A DNA stretch of 35,360 nt from Tepidimonas charontis (GTDB lineage Bacteria; Pseudomonadota; Gammaproteobacteria; Burkholderiales; Burkholderiaceae_C), in NCBI RefSeq assembly GCF_007556685.1, contig NZ_VJON01000031.1, positions 1 through 35,360 of the forward strand. The letters run 5' to 3'. The translations under genes were made by a program, and so were the position numbers. This document shows positions 1 through 7,545 of the stretch, piece by piece. Every line of letters begins with the position of its first letter. The stretch's first letter is position 1. The notes beneath the pieces are model-generated. The model searched no databases. It saw only the letters and a program-made list of their open reading frames with translations, and was not told the DNA's origin.

Positions 1-153
1 ATCGCTTCCGGCTCCAACATCTCCTGCACTCCGCAAACCACACGGCGCACAGGATCTACCTCAATGTGCTTCGTTTCCAACGATGGCCTCCTTGCGAACG
101 AGGGGGTCAGTTCCTCGTGTCGCTAGGGGGTCAATTTACGGTGTCGCCTGACA
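1..153 (-). mobile_element. Terminal part of an IS21-like insertion sequence (partial, runs off left edge)
   Basis: Read on the minus strand the segment begins TGTCAGGCGACACC and carries two direct copies of a TGACCCCCT motif (AATTGACCCCCTAGCGACAC and AACTGACCCCCTCG). This layout, a TG-starting end followed by repeated internal motifs, is typical of IS21-family termini. A GGAGG followed 8 nt later by TTG at 80 opens a minus-strand frame that stays open to the window edge (26 codons). It could be the start of the element's transposase, but I do not recognise the peptide. The outer boundary at 153 is set by where the flanking IS3-family orfB similarity stops. The family assignment is by motif style only. 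Confidence 0.5.
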
Positions 154-190
154 CCTCGCATGAGATGCTCACCGGGTACTGTCGTCTCAT
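154..190 (-). pseudogene. IS3-family transposase orfB, first 12 codons only
   Basis: ATG at 190 overlaps the orfA stop (ATGA) and is followed by codons giving MRRQYPVSISCEV. This matches the conserved start of IS3-family OrfB proteins (a W/Y-P-V-S-x-M-C-E-V-L motif). The match stops at the point where the TGTCA end of the neighbouring element begins, so the rest of orfB has been separated or lost. No integrase core is present on this side. Confidence 0.5.
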
Positions 191-521
191 TTGGTGTATC
201 CAGGCGTACCTCGCAGCGTGTCCTGCGCGAAGTACGCCGGGGCTTTTTTGCGATGTTACGCTCCATACGAAGACGTACCACCTCAGCGCGCAAGCGAGCG
301 ATCACCGTCTGTTCGGGCAAGACTTTGACCACCTTGTCCTCACCTCCAGCCCCTAACAACTCACCTTCGGGCAGCCAGCCTCACCCAGTTTCTCAGGCTG
401 GCTTGGGGATGCCCAAGACCTTGGACACTACCGCAATGGCCTATCCTGCCTTCACTTGGCGTGCCGCCTCCAGCTCGCATTCCTGCGTGTACTGCGCACG
501 CACCTGCTTTGATGATGTCAT
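187..521 (-). pseudogene. IS3-family transposase orfA remnant
   Basis: From ATG at 521 the minus strand reads MTSSKQVRAQYTQE, then helix-turn-helix-like sequence, then a leucine-zipper region (VIARLRAEVVRLRMERNIAKK), the standard make-up of an IS3-family OrfA of about 110 residues. It is broken: codon 27 (443-441) is TAG, a one-base loss near 400 and a compensating one-base gain near 380 shift the frame in and out, and a second frame change is needed at the A-run near 260 to reach the expected end GYTK-stop at 187. That A-run is A AAA AAG, the usual IS3-family -1 frameshift heptamer, so the last change may be ancestral programmed slippage. The stop and the internal indels show the gene is dead. 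Confidence 0.7.
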
Positions 522-734
522 TCCTTGACTCCTTGTCTACATTTTCAGCAAGGGCTAAGAACTCCGCTTTTCAGGGGCAACCTCACTGCTCGGCCCTGCA
601 GGCCGCTGTGCATCACGAGCAGGCGTACCCGCGATACCGGTCACAATCCCAAGTGACGCGTGAGCACTCGGGCCCCGGTCCGCGCATGCCGCTATCCCCG
701 GGGTGAGTACGCGGTCGACTCTGGGCACACGCCC

Positions 735-740
735 GATAAT
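735..740 (+). promoter_or_regulatory. -10-like hexamer 8 nt before tsaB
   Basis: GATAAT lies eight bases before the tsaB ATG, with no Shine-Dalgarno sequence in between and no convincing -35 element at 16-18 bp (a TCGACT at 715 is too close). If used, transcription would start at or next to the start codon. Confidence 0.3.
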
Positions 741-748
741 GTGATGGT

Positions 749-1564
749 ATGCACGAACCCACCCCGCCTTCTGCCCCTCACCCCGGCCTGCAGCGCTGGC
801 TGGCCATCGACACCAGCACCGAGCGGCTCAGCGTCGCCGTCGGGGCGGCGGGGGCAGCGGAGCCACTGGCAGCCCACGATGGACCGGGCGGCGCGCAGGC
901 CTCGGCGGTGCTGCTGCCCACCATCGACGCCCTGCTGCGCCGCGTGGGGTGGCGACTGGCGGAGCTGGACGGTATCGTCTTCGGACAGGGGCCGGGGTCC
1001 TTCACCGGCCTGCGCACGGCCTGCGCCGTGGTGCAGGGGCTGGCGGTGGCGGCGCGCCCGGGCGGAGTGCCGGTGTTGCCGCTGAGCACGCTGCTGGCGG
1101 TAGCCGAGGACGCGCGCCACCGCGCTGCGCCCAACGCGGCCGCCTTGGACGTGGTGGCGGCGCTGGACGCGCGCATGGACGAAATCTACACCGCCAGCTA
1201 TCGCTGGCGTGCCGGCCAGGGTTGGCAGGTGCGCAGCCCGGCACGGCTGGTGTCGCCAGCGCAACTGCCGGTGCACGCCGCCTCCACGCCCATGCACAGC
1301 GATGATGGTGCCGCACTGCCGACGCTGCTGGCCGGCAACGTGATGCCCGTCTATGGCGAGCGCTTGCCCGCTGGCTGGCGGGCGTCGGAGGCCGTCTTGG
1401 CGTGGCCTCATGCGGCCGCCCTGTTGCGGCTGGCGGCAGCGGGCATCGAGGCGGGTCAATGCACGGCGGCCGCGGGCGCGCAGCCGCTTTATGTACGCGA
1501 CAAGGTGGCCTTGACGGTGGATGAACAGGCGGCGCTGCGCGCCCAGCGCACCCCCAACCCGTGA
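749..1564 (+). CDS. tsaB: tRNA threonylcarbamoyladenosine biosynthesis protein TsaB
   Basis: TsaB is the non-catalytic partner of TsaD in the TsaBDE complex, which transfers threonylcarbamoyl to A37 of ANN-decoding tRNAs in the cytoplasm. The 271-residue protein has the ASKHA-fold N-terminal signature LAIDTSTERLSVAV (residues 18-31), followed by the family's IDALLRRVGWRLAELDGIVFGQGPGSFTGLR block and a variable C-terminal half. The length is slightly above the usual 220-235 residues because of an N-terminal Pro-rich tail and insertions. It is first in a tsaB-rimI-udg cluster; the TsaB-RimI pairing is common in proteobacteria. The start at 749 is the only nearby ATG. No ribosome-binding site is visible, and a -10-like GATAAT sits just upstream. 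Confidence 0.93.
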   Translation: MHEPTPPSAPHPGLQRWLAIDTSTERLSVAVGAAGAAEPLAAHDGPGGAQASAVLLPTIDALLRRVGWRLAELDGIVFGQGPGSFTGLRTACAVVQGLAVAARPGGVPVLPLSTLLAVAEDARHRAAPNAAALDVVAALDARMDEIYTASYRWRAGQGWQVRSPARLVSPAQLPVHAASTPMHSDDGAALPTLLAGNVMPVYGERLPAGWRASEAVLAWPHAAALLRLAAAGIEAGQCTAAAGAQPLYVRDKVALTVDEQAALRAQRTPNP

Positions 1565-1612
1565 CCGCCAGACACACCCGGATGGCACCACGCACGAGCC
1601 TGACCCCAGACG

Positions 1613-2248
1613 ATGACGGTAAACCGACACCGACGGCATGACACATCGACCGCAAGCACGGCCGAGGCGCTCGCGCCGCGGCGCGTGTGGCGACCGATGA
1701 CCCCGGCGGACATCCCGGCCGTGGTCGAGGTGGAAAAAATCAGCCACGCCCACCCCTGGACGGCACGTCATTTCGGCGACTCGATGGCGGCTGGGTACTG
1801 GTGCCAGCTGCTGGCGTTGCGGCCGGCGCCCGGCGGCGACCCGCCAGCGTGGTTGCACAGCCCCACCACACCCCAAGGCGACTGGCTGGTGGGCTACGTG
1901 GTGGCGATGCCCGGGGTCGAGGAGGCCCACCTGCTCAATCTCACCGTCGCCCCGGCGCACCGCCGCGCGGGCTGGGGCCGCTGGTTGCTGCAGGCCTTGA
2001 ACGATTGGGCCGCAGCCCAGTGCGCTGCCACCTTATGGCTGGAGGTGCGCGCCAGCAACCACGCCGCGCGCCAGCTCTACACCGGTGCGGGCTGGCGTGA
2101 CGTCGGCGTGCGACGGGGTTACTATCCGGACAGCGCCATCCGGCGCGAAGATGCCATCGTGATGCAGTGCGCCGTGTCAGCCCCGGAGCACCGCGCGGGG
2201 CCCGAGCGCAGCGGCGCTGCAACCGATGCCGCAACGAACCGACGATGA
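1613..2248 (+). CDS. rimI: Ribosomal protein alanine N-acetyltransferase RimI (GNAT)
   Basis: RimI acetylates the N-terminal alanine of ribosomal protein S18 using acetyl-CoA. The 211-residue product contains a complete GNAT domain: beta1/alpha1 around MTPADIPAVVEVEKISHAHPW, the central LLNLTVAPAHRRAGWGRWLL with the R-x-x-G-x-G acetyl-CoA pyrophosphate loop, and the C-terminal LEVRASNHAARQLYTGAGW block typical of RimI. About 28 residues precede the domain, so the true start may be ATG 1697 rather than 1613. Neither has a clear Shine-Dalgarno sequence. It follows tsaB by 48 nt and its stop overlaps the next start (ATGA at 2245-2248), so the three genes are probably co-transcribed and translationally coupled. 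Confidence 0.9.
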   Translation: MTVNRHRRHDTSTASTAEALAPRRVWRPMTPADIPAVVEVEKISHAHPWTARHFGDSMAAGYWCQLLALRPAPGGDPPAWLHSPTTPQGDWLVGYVVAMPGVEEAHLLNLTVAPAHRRAGWGRWLLQALNDWAAAQCAATLWLEVRASNHAARQLYTGAGWRDVGVRRGYYPDSAIRREDAIVMQCAVSAPEHRAGPERSGAATDAATNRR

Positions 2249-3270
2249 ACGCCCGCCTGCCGCGCGCCTTGCCTTTTCTGGATGACCGCCACAGCGCGAT
2301 GCTGGCGGACATGGGAGTGGTGCCGTGGTGGGCGCCGCGCGCCTGGCTGCCATGGCCGCCCGGGCACGCCGCACGGGTGCAACCGTTGGGGCGGCGGCCG
2401 CCCGATGCGAATGCCCTCGAGGCGGATTTTCCCGGGCCCGCTGGCACTGGGCACACCGCAGGCGAACCAAGGCGTGCGCCGCCGCCCCCGTCGGACGCAG
2501 CACCGGCAGCCGAAGCCACCGCGGTCGCGACGCGCAGCGCTGGTGGCACCAGGCCGGGCGTGGCGGGATCGACCCCCGCCACGCCCCCCGAGCGCACCGA
2601 TGACATCGCCGCCCCCTCCCTGGCCAACGCCCCAGGACAGCGCATCGCGACCCTGGACTGGGATGCGCTGCAAGAGGCCATTCGGACCTGCCAGCGCTGC
2701 ACGCTGGCGCGCTGCCGCACCCAGGCCGTGCCCGGCGTGGGGGACCGCCAGCCGGACTGGTTGATCGTGGGTGAAGCGCCGGGCGAAGAGGAAGACCGCC
2801 AGGGAGAGCCGTTCGTGGGGCGCGCAGGGCAGCTGCTCGACCGCATGTTGGCGGCGCTGGGCCGACAACGCGGCCAAGGGGTCTACATCGCCAACGTGCT
2901 CAAGTGCCGCCCGCCGCGCAACCGCAACCCGGAGCCCGATGAGATCGCGCGCTGCGCGCCGTACCTGCTGCGTCAGATCGCGCTGCTGCGCCCGCGCCTG
3001 ATCGTGGCGATGGGCCGTTTCGCCGCGCACACGCTGCTGGCCGAAGGCGGTTGCGACAGCCCCGAGGCGCTGCTGCGCACCCCGCTGGGGCGGCTGCGCG
3101 GGCAGGTGCACCGCGGACACTTTGCGGCCGGGCCGACGTTGGTGGAGATTCCAATCGTCGTCACCTACCACCCCGCCTACCTGCTGCGCAACCCGGTGGA
3201 CAAGGGCAAGGCCTGGGCCGATCTGGTACTGGCACAGGAAGCCTTGCGCCAGCAACCGGCGCAGGTCTGA
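2245..3270 (+). CDS. Uracil-DNA glycosylase, family 4 (4Fe-4S)
   Basis: This enzyme removes uracil from DNA to start base-excision repair. The catalytic domain occupies residues ~140-341 and carries the family-4 hallmarks: the motif GEAPGEEEDRQGEPFVGRAG (177-196) and four cysteines for a [4Fe-4S] cluster at about 149, 152, 221 and 237 (C-x2-C-TLARCRTQAVPG and KCRPPRNRNPEPDEIARC). The first ~135 residues include a Pro/Ala-rich, probably disordered linker, as in many Burkholderiales homologues annotated as phage SPO1 DNA polymerase-related. It starts inside the rimI stop codon, so it is translationally coupled. It converges on dppF; between them (3271-3411) a GC-rich imperfect inverted repeat at about 3272-3310 may act as a terminator, though it lacks a T-run. 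Confidence 0.92.
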   Translation: MNARLPRALPFLDDRHSAMLADMGVVPWWAPRAWLPWPPGHAARVQPLGRRPPDANALEADFPGPAGTGHTAGEPRRAPPPPSDAAPAAEATAVATRSAGGTRPGVAGSTPATPPERTDDIAAPSLANAPGQRIATLDWDALQEAIRTCQRCTLARCRTQAVPGVGDRQPDWLIVGEAPGEEEDRQGEPFVGRAGQLLDRMLAALGRQRGQGVYIANVLKCRPPRNRNPEPDEIARCAPYLLRQIALLRPRLIVAMGRFAAHTLLAEGGCDSPEALLRTPLGRLRGQVHRGHFAAGPTLVEIPIVVTYHPAYLLRNPVDKGKAWADLVLAQEALRQQPAQV

Positions 3271-3411
3271 GCAGGCCGGCGGTGCCTCCACGAAGCAGTG
3301 GGGGGCCGGCGCAAGAGGAACGACCTGACGCGCCCAACGGCGTGCTGTGGCACCGGATCGCTCGACGGCGCTGCCGCTGTGCGGCGGGTCGATGCGCACC
3401 CCATGTACCGG

Positions 3412-4479
3412 TCAAATGCGCCCCTCCTGCACCGCATGGCAGGCCACGCGCACACCCCCCAGCGTTTGCAGGGTGGGCCGCTCGGCGCGGCAGCGCGCAT
3501 TGGCGTGCGGGCAGCGCGGGTGAAACGCGCAGCCGCTGGGGGGATTGAGCGGATTGGGCACCTCGCCTTGCACCGGGGTGCGCGCACGGCCCGTGTCGTG
3601 CAGCTTGGGGATGGCGTCCAGCAGCATGCGCGTGTAAGGGTGGCGCGGCTGGGTGAATAGGGTGCGCTTGTCGGCCAATTCGACCAGTCGCCCCAGGTAC
3701 ATGACGCCGACGTGGTCGCTGACATGGCGCACCACGGCCAAGTTGTGGCTGATGAACAGATAGGTCAGTCCCTGCTGGCGCTGTAGGTCCTTCATGATGT
3801 TGAGCACCTGCGCCTGCACCGACACGTCCAGCGCCGAGGTCGGCTCGTCACAGACCAGAAAGTCGGGGCGCGTAGCCAGCGCGCGCGCAATCGAGATACG
3901 CTGGCGCTGCCCGCCCGAGAACTGGTGCGGGTACTTCACCATGTCATGCGGGCTCAGACCCACCGAGCGCAGCAGTTCACCCACGCGCTCGCGCAGCGCC
4001 GCCGCGTCGTTGAGCAGGTCATGCTCGCGCAGCGGCTCGGCAACGATGTCCTCCACCCGCCAGCGCGGATTCAGGCTCGCGTAGGGGTCCTGAAAAATCA
4101 TCTGGATGCGCCGGCGCAGCTGACGCCCTTGGGCGCTGGCGTAGGCGGCGTGCGCATCCTGCCCGTCGAAGACGAAGCGCCCGCGCGTGGGGGTGTATAA
4201 GCCCACCAGCAAACGCGCCACGGTGCTCTTGCCGCAGCCGGACTCGCCCACCAAGGCCAAGGTCTGGCCGCGCGCGATCTCGAAACTGACGCCATCGACC
4301 GCGTGCAGCCATTGCCGCGGCTTGCGCTCCAGGACGCGATTGAGCCAGGGCGCGGACACGTCGAAGGTACGCGCCAAATCCTGCACCACCACCAACGGTG
4401 TCGGCTCGGCAGCGGCTTTGTGGGCGGGAACGGGCTGCCGCACAGGCGCTGCAGTGGGTTCAGCAACGGGGGCGCTCAT
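3412..4479 (-). CDS. dppF: Peptide ABC transporter ATP-binding subunit DppF
   Basis: One of two nucleotide-binding subunits of the peptide importer. It hydrolyses ATP on the cytoplasmic face of the membrane. The 355-residue protein has Walker [10 protein letters not shown] (78-86), Q-loop IFQDP, signature FSGGQ (187-191), Walker B FLVCDEP (207-213) and the H-loop ISHN. The C-terminal oligopeptide/dipeptide extension contains GCAFHPRC and further cysteines, a pattern reported to hold an iron-sulfur cluster in characterised relatives. The start at 4479 is chosen because it overlaps the dppD stop by 4 nt (ATGA); the frame stays open further upstream but only through dppD. Last gene of the operon. 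About 28 Pro/Ala-rich residues precede the ABC domain. Confidence 0.92.
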   Translation of the reverse strand: MSAPVAEPTAAPVRQPVPAHKAAAEPTPLVVVQDLARTFDVSAPWLNRVLERKPRQWLHAVDGVSFEIARGQTLALVGESGCGKSTVARLLVGLYTPTRGRFVFDGQDAHAAYASAQGRQLRRRIQMIFQDPYASLNPRWRVEDIVAEPLREHDLLNDAAALRERVGELLRSVGLSPHDMVKYPHQFSGGQRQRISIARALATRPDFLVCDEPTSALDVSVQAQVLNIMKDLQRQQGLTYLFISHNLAVVRHVSDHVGVMYLGRLVELADKRTLFTQPRHPYTRMLLDAIPKLHDTGRARTPVQGEVPNPLNPPSGCAFHPRCPHANARCRAERPTLQTLGGVRVACHAVQEGRI

Positions 4480-5468
4480 CGGGCGATCTCCGCTGCGGCC
4501 GTGGTGGCCGCTTCGTGCAACCAGCAGGCGGCGTGGGTGGCGCCGGCCGGCATCAGATTCGGGCGCTGGTCGTGGCAGCGCAGCATGACTTTGTCGCAGC
4601 GCGGGTGGAAAGCACAGCCGCGTGGGATTTCGTTCAAGCGCGGCATGGCGCCATCGATTTGGTGCAGCCGCTCGCGCTCGGCCTCCATGTCGGGGATGCA
4701 CCTCATCAAACCCGCGGTGTAGGGGTGCGCGGGCCGGTGGATGACCTCGTGCACCGGGCCAATTTCGACCACCCGACCGGCGTACATGACGGCTACGCGG
4801 TCGCAGGTCTCGGCGATCACGCCCATGTCGTGTGTCACCAACATCACCGCCGCACCGCGTTCGCGACAGATGCGCTTGAGCAAGGTGATGATCTGCGCTT
4901 GGATGGAGACGTCCAGCGCCGTCGTGGGCTCGTCGGCCACCACCAGCTGCGGCTCGGCCGCCAGCGCCAGGGCGATCACCACGCGCTGGCGCATGCCGCC
5001 CGAGAACTGGTGCGGGTAGTGGTCGATACGCTCCTCCGCCGCCGGGATACCCGTGTCTTTGAGCAGCTCAATGGCACGCTGGCGCGCTTGGGCCGGCGTG
5101 ACATCCAGGTGTGTGAGGATGGTTTCGGTGAGCTGCCGCCCGATGGTGTAGAGCGGATTGAGCGAGGTCAGCGGGTCTTGGAAGATGGCGCCGATGCGCC
5201 GGCCGCGGATGCGCCGCATCTGCGCCGGCGGCAGGTGGTCGATGCGCTCGCCCTGCAGGCGGATCTCGCCGCCGGCAATGCGCCCCGGCGGCTCCAGCAG
5301 GCCAATGATGGCCGCGCCGGTGAGCGATTTGCCAGCCCCCGACTCACCCACCACGCCCAGCACCTCGCCGGGGGCGATGTCGAACGAGACGCCGTCGAGC
5401 GCGCGCAGCACGCCGCGCCGAGTCGGAAACTCCACCACCAGGTCTTTGACTTCGAGCAGTTTGTCCAT
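4476..5468 (-). CDS. dppD: Peptide ABC transporter ATP-binding subunit DppD
   Basis: Second ATPase subunit of the peptide importer, pairing with DppF. The 330-residue protein has Walker A GESGAGKS (41-48), Q-loop [16 protein letters not shown], signature FSGGMRQR, Walker [15 protein letters not shown] and H-loop VTHD, then the Oligo_HPY C-terminal extension with GCAFHPRC and two or three further cysteines. The start [14 protein letters not shown] at 5468 gives the normal family N-terminus. It lies 16 nt after dppC and overlaps dppF by 4 nt. The sequence could equally be called OppD or GsiA-like, since substrate class cannot be read from the ATPase. Confidence 0.91.
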   Translation of the reverse strand: MDKLLEVKDLVVEFPTRRGVLRALDGVSFDIAPGEVLGVVGESGAGKSLTGAAIIGLLEPPGRIAGGEIRLQGERIDHLPPAQMRRIRGRRIGAIFQDPLTSLNPLYTIGRQLTETILTHLDVTPAQARQRAIELLKDTGIPAAEERIDHYPHQFSGGMRQRVVIALALAAEPQLVVADEPTTALDVSIQAQIITLLKRICRERGAAVMLVTHDMGVIAETCDRVAVMYAGRVVEIGPVHEVIHRPAHPYTAGLMRCIPDMEAERERLHQIDGAMPRLNEIPRGCAFHPRCDKVMLRCHDQRPNLMPAGATHAACWLHEAATTAAAEIAR

Positions 5469-5484
5469 CGCTGGGGCCCTTCGC

Positions 5485-6396
5485 TCAACGCAAGCGCGGG
5501 TTGAGGGCGTCGCGCAACCAGTCACCGAGCAGGTTGACCGACAGCGCGATGATGACCAGCATCACGCCCGGAAAAATCGTGATCCACCACTCGCCCGAAA
5601 ACAGGTAGTCGTTGCCGACGCGAATCAGCGTGCCCAGCGACGGCGACGTGGGTGGCGCACCCACGCCCAGAAAGCTCAGCGTCGCTTCGGTGATGATGGC
5701 CGTGGCGACCTGGATGGTGGCCAGCACCAGCACCGGCCCCAGCACATTGGGCAGCACGTGGCGGCGCATGATGCGCAGCGGCGCCACACCGATCACGCGC
5801 GCGGCCTGCACATATTCCTTCTGCCGTTCCACCAGGGTGGAGCCACGCACCGTGCGCGCGTACTGCACCCAGCCGGTCAGCGTGATGGACAAAATCAGCA
5901 CGCCGAAGGCCAGCGTCTCGTGCGCATTGGGAAACAACGCCCGCCCGATGCCCGCGATCAGCAACGCGATCAAAATGGCTGGAAACGACAGCATGATGTC
6001 GCACAGGCGCATCAGCAGCGCGTCCACCCAGCCGCCCAGAAAGCCCGCCAGCAAACCGAGCGTCACCCCCAGCAGCACCGACAGCAGCACCGAGGTCAGT
6101 CCCACGAACAGCGAAATGCGCGCGCCATAGATCAGCGCCGACAAAATATCGCGCCCCTGATCGTCGGTGCCCAGTGGGTAGGTCCACGAACCCTCCGGGT
6201 ACCACGCGGGCGGCAGGCGAGCGCTGCCCAAATCGAGGCTGGCCAGATCGAACGGGTTGTGCGGCGCCACCCACGGCGCCAACAGGGCCGACAAGCCACA
6301 CACCAGCGCGATCAGCGCTGCCACGATCGCCGTGGGTGAGGTGCGAAAACTGTAGCCGATGTCGCTGTCCCACCAGCGCATCCACCAGGATTTCAT
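5485..6396 (-). CDS. dppC: Peptide ABC transporter permease DppC
   Basis: Inner-membrane permease subunit with the OppC/DppC N-terminal extension (SWWMRWWDSDIGYSFRTS) before the first membrane helix (about residues 25-45). It has roughly six hydrophobic segments, and the EAA loop that contacts the ATPases is visible as QKEYVQAARVIGVAPLRIM near residue 200. A periplasmic LGTDDQGRDILSALIYGAR block, typical of DppC, lies between helices 1 and 2. I chose ATG 6396 over an upstream GTG (6405) because GGAGA lies about 10 nt before the ATG and would touch the GTG. It lies 36 nt after dppB. Length (303 residues) is normal. Confidence 0.91.
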   Translation of the reverse strand: MKSWWMRWWDSDIGYSFRTSPTAIVAALIALVCGLSALLAPWVAPHNPFDLASLDLGSARLPPAWYPEGSWTYPLGTDDQGRDILSALIYGARISLFVGLTSVLLSVLLGVTLGLLAGFLGGWVDALLMRLCDIMLSFPAILIALLIAGIGRALFPNAHETLAFGVLILSITLTGWVQYARTVRGSTLVERQKEYVQAARVIGVAPLRIMRRHVLPNVLGPVLVLATIQVATAIITEATLSFLGVGAPPTSPSLGTLIRVGNDYLFSGEWWITIFPGVMLVIIALSVNLLGDWLRDALNPRLR

Positions 6397-6432
6397 GCGT
6401 ATCACTCTCCGTTGGGTGTTGCAACAGCGCCG

Positions 6433-7413
6433 TCAGTGGCCGCTCGTCTTGTCCAGGCGCAGACGCGGATCGACGGCGACGTAGAGCAAATCGACGATCA
6501 GGTTGATGACCACGAAGATAAAAGCGATCAAACACAAATAGGCCGCCATCACCGGGATGTCGGCAAATGTCACCGCCTGAATGAACAACAGCCCCATGCC
6601 AGGCCACTGAAACACCGTCTCGGTGATGATGGCAAAGGCGATCAGTCCGCCGAGCTGCAGACCCGTGATCGTCATCACCGGCACCAGCGTGTTTTTGAGC
6701 GCGTGGCCAAAGTGCACCGTGCGGTCGCTCAAGCCGCGCGCACGCGCAAATTTGATGTAGTCGGTGCGCAGCACCTCCAGCATCTCGGCTCGCACCAGTC
6801 GCATGATCAGCGTGAGCTGGAAGATGGCCAGCGTCAACGCGGGCAGGATCAGGTGCCGCCAGCCCTTCGCGGTGAGCAGTCCGGTGCTCCACCAGCCCCA
6901 CTGCACCACCTCGCCGCGCCCAAAACTGGGCAGCCAACCCAGGGATACCGAAAACACCAAGATCAACAAAATACCGATCAGAAACGTGGGTAGCGACACT
7001 CCTAGCAACGAAAACGTCATGAACACCTGGGCCAAAAAGGTACCGCGGCGCAGCGCCGCGTACACCCCCATCGGGATACCGATGAGCAGCGCCAGCGCTG
7101 CCGCCACCAGCGCCAGCTCCAGGGTGGCGGGGAAGCGCTCGGCGATCAGCCGTGCCACCGGCACGCCCTGGTGGATGCTCATGCCGAAGTCGCCGTGCAG
7201 GGCGTTCCAGACGAATACCGCGAATTGCACGAAAAAGTGCTGATCCAGGCCCAGAGCGGCGCGCACCTCGGCCACCTGCTCGGGGGTGGCGTCTTGCCCC
7301 AAGATTTGCAGCACCGGGTCGCCCACATACTGAAACAGCATGAAGGCAACGAACGCCACCGACAACATGACCAGCGCCGCCTGCAGCAGGCGGCGCACGA
7401 CGAAAGCCAACAT
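6433..7413 (-). CDS. dppB: Peptide ABC transporter permease DppB
   Basis: Inner-membrane permease paired with DppC. The 326-residue protein starts MLAFVVRRLLQAALVMLSVAFVAF with its first helix at about 9-28. It then has the conserved DQHFFVQFAVFVWNALHGDFGMS periplasmic block, several further helices and the EAA loop RTDYIKFARARGLSDRTVHF. A strong GGAGG lies 9 nt before the start, immediately after a perfect 8-bp hairpin (7428-7453). The gene follows dppA with a 132-nt gap that holds two stable hairpins, which may lower permease expression relative to the binding protein. Confidence 0.92.
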   Translation of the reverse strand: MLAFVVRRLLQAALVMLSVAFVAFMLFQYVGDPVLQILGQDATPEQVAEVRAALGLDQHFFVQFAVFVWNALHGDFGMSIHQGVPVARLIAERFPATLELALVAAALALLIGIPMGVYAALRRGTFLAQVFMTFSLLGVSLPTFLIGILLILVFSVSLGWLPSFGRGEVVQWGWWSTGLLTAKGWRHLILPALTLAIFQLTLIMRLVRAEMLEVLRTDYIKFARARGLSDRTVHFGHALKNTLVPVMTITGLQLGGLIAFAIITETVFQWPGMGLLFIQAVTFADIPVMAAYLCLIAFIFVVINLIVDLLYVAVDPRLRLDKTSGH

Positions 7414-7427
7414 CGCGTCAAACCTCC

Positions 7428-7453
7428 GCGGGCGCAGCGAACGCCGCGCCCGC
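7428..7453 (-). other. Stem-loop next to the dppB ribosome-binding site
   Basis: A perfect 8-bp inverted repeat, GCGGGCGC / GCGCCCGC with a 10-nt loop, directly abuts the GGAGG of dppB. It could limit ribosome access to dppB or stop 3'-5' RNA decay from reaching dppA. It has no T-run. Confidence 0.5.
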
Positions 7454-7487
7454 TGTCGTTTCTCCGTGGTGGGACGCGCACGCGCCG

Positions 7488-7513
7488 CGCCGCTGCGTGC
7501 ACATGCAGCGGCG
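7488..7513 (-). other. Stem-loop between dppA and dppB
   Basis: GCCGCTGC / GCAGCGGC is a perfect 8-bp stem, extendable by a C-G pair below and by GTG/CAT pairing towards the loop. It lies 33 nt after the dppA stop. With no T-run behind it, it is more likely an mRNA-stabilising or partial-termination hairpin than a full terminator. Such hairpins are common after binding-protein genes. Confidence 0.55.
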
Positions 7514-7545
7514 GCGAGCCTACGTTGGCGTCGTCCCGCGCTGTG

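Larger units (their letters stand above)
154..579 (-). mobile_element. Decayed IS3-family element interrupted by the IS21-like element
   Basis: This stretch holds an orfA remnant and the first codons of orfB in the usual IS3-family order, with an ATGA overlap between them at 187-190. A good ribosome-binding site (AAGGAG) precedes orfA. The outer end is placed near 579 because the minus strand there reads TGCCCCTGAAAAG, a TG start expected for IS3-family ends, but no partner inverted repeat is in the window. The element is less GC-rich than the chromosome around it. From 580 to 748 I see no gene, only the tsaB upstream region. Confidence 0.55.

Noticed and set aside
692-1960. A 422-codon minus-strand frame over tsaB and rimI
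   Set aside because: Both plus-strand genes are clear family members; the minus frame is low-complexity and has no motif.
5158-6339. A 393-codon plus-strand frame over dppC/dppD
   Set aside because: Antisense to well-supported transporter genes; Arg/Gln/His-rich shadow composition.
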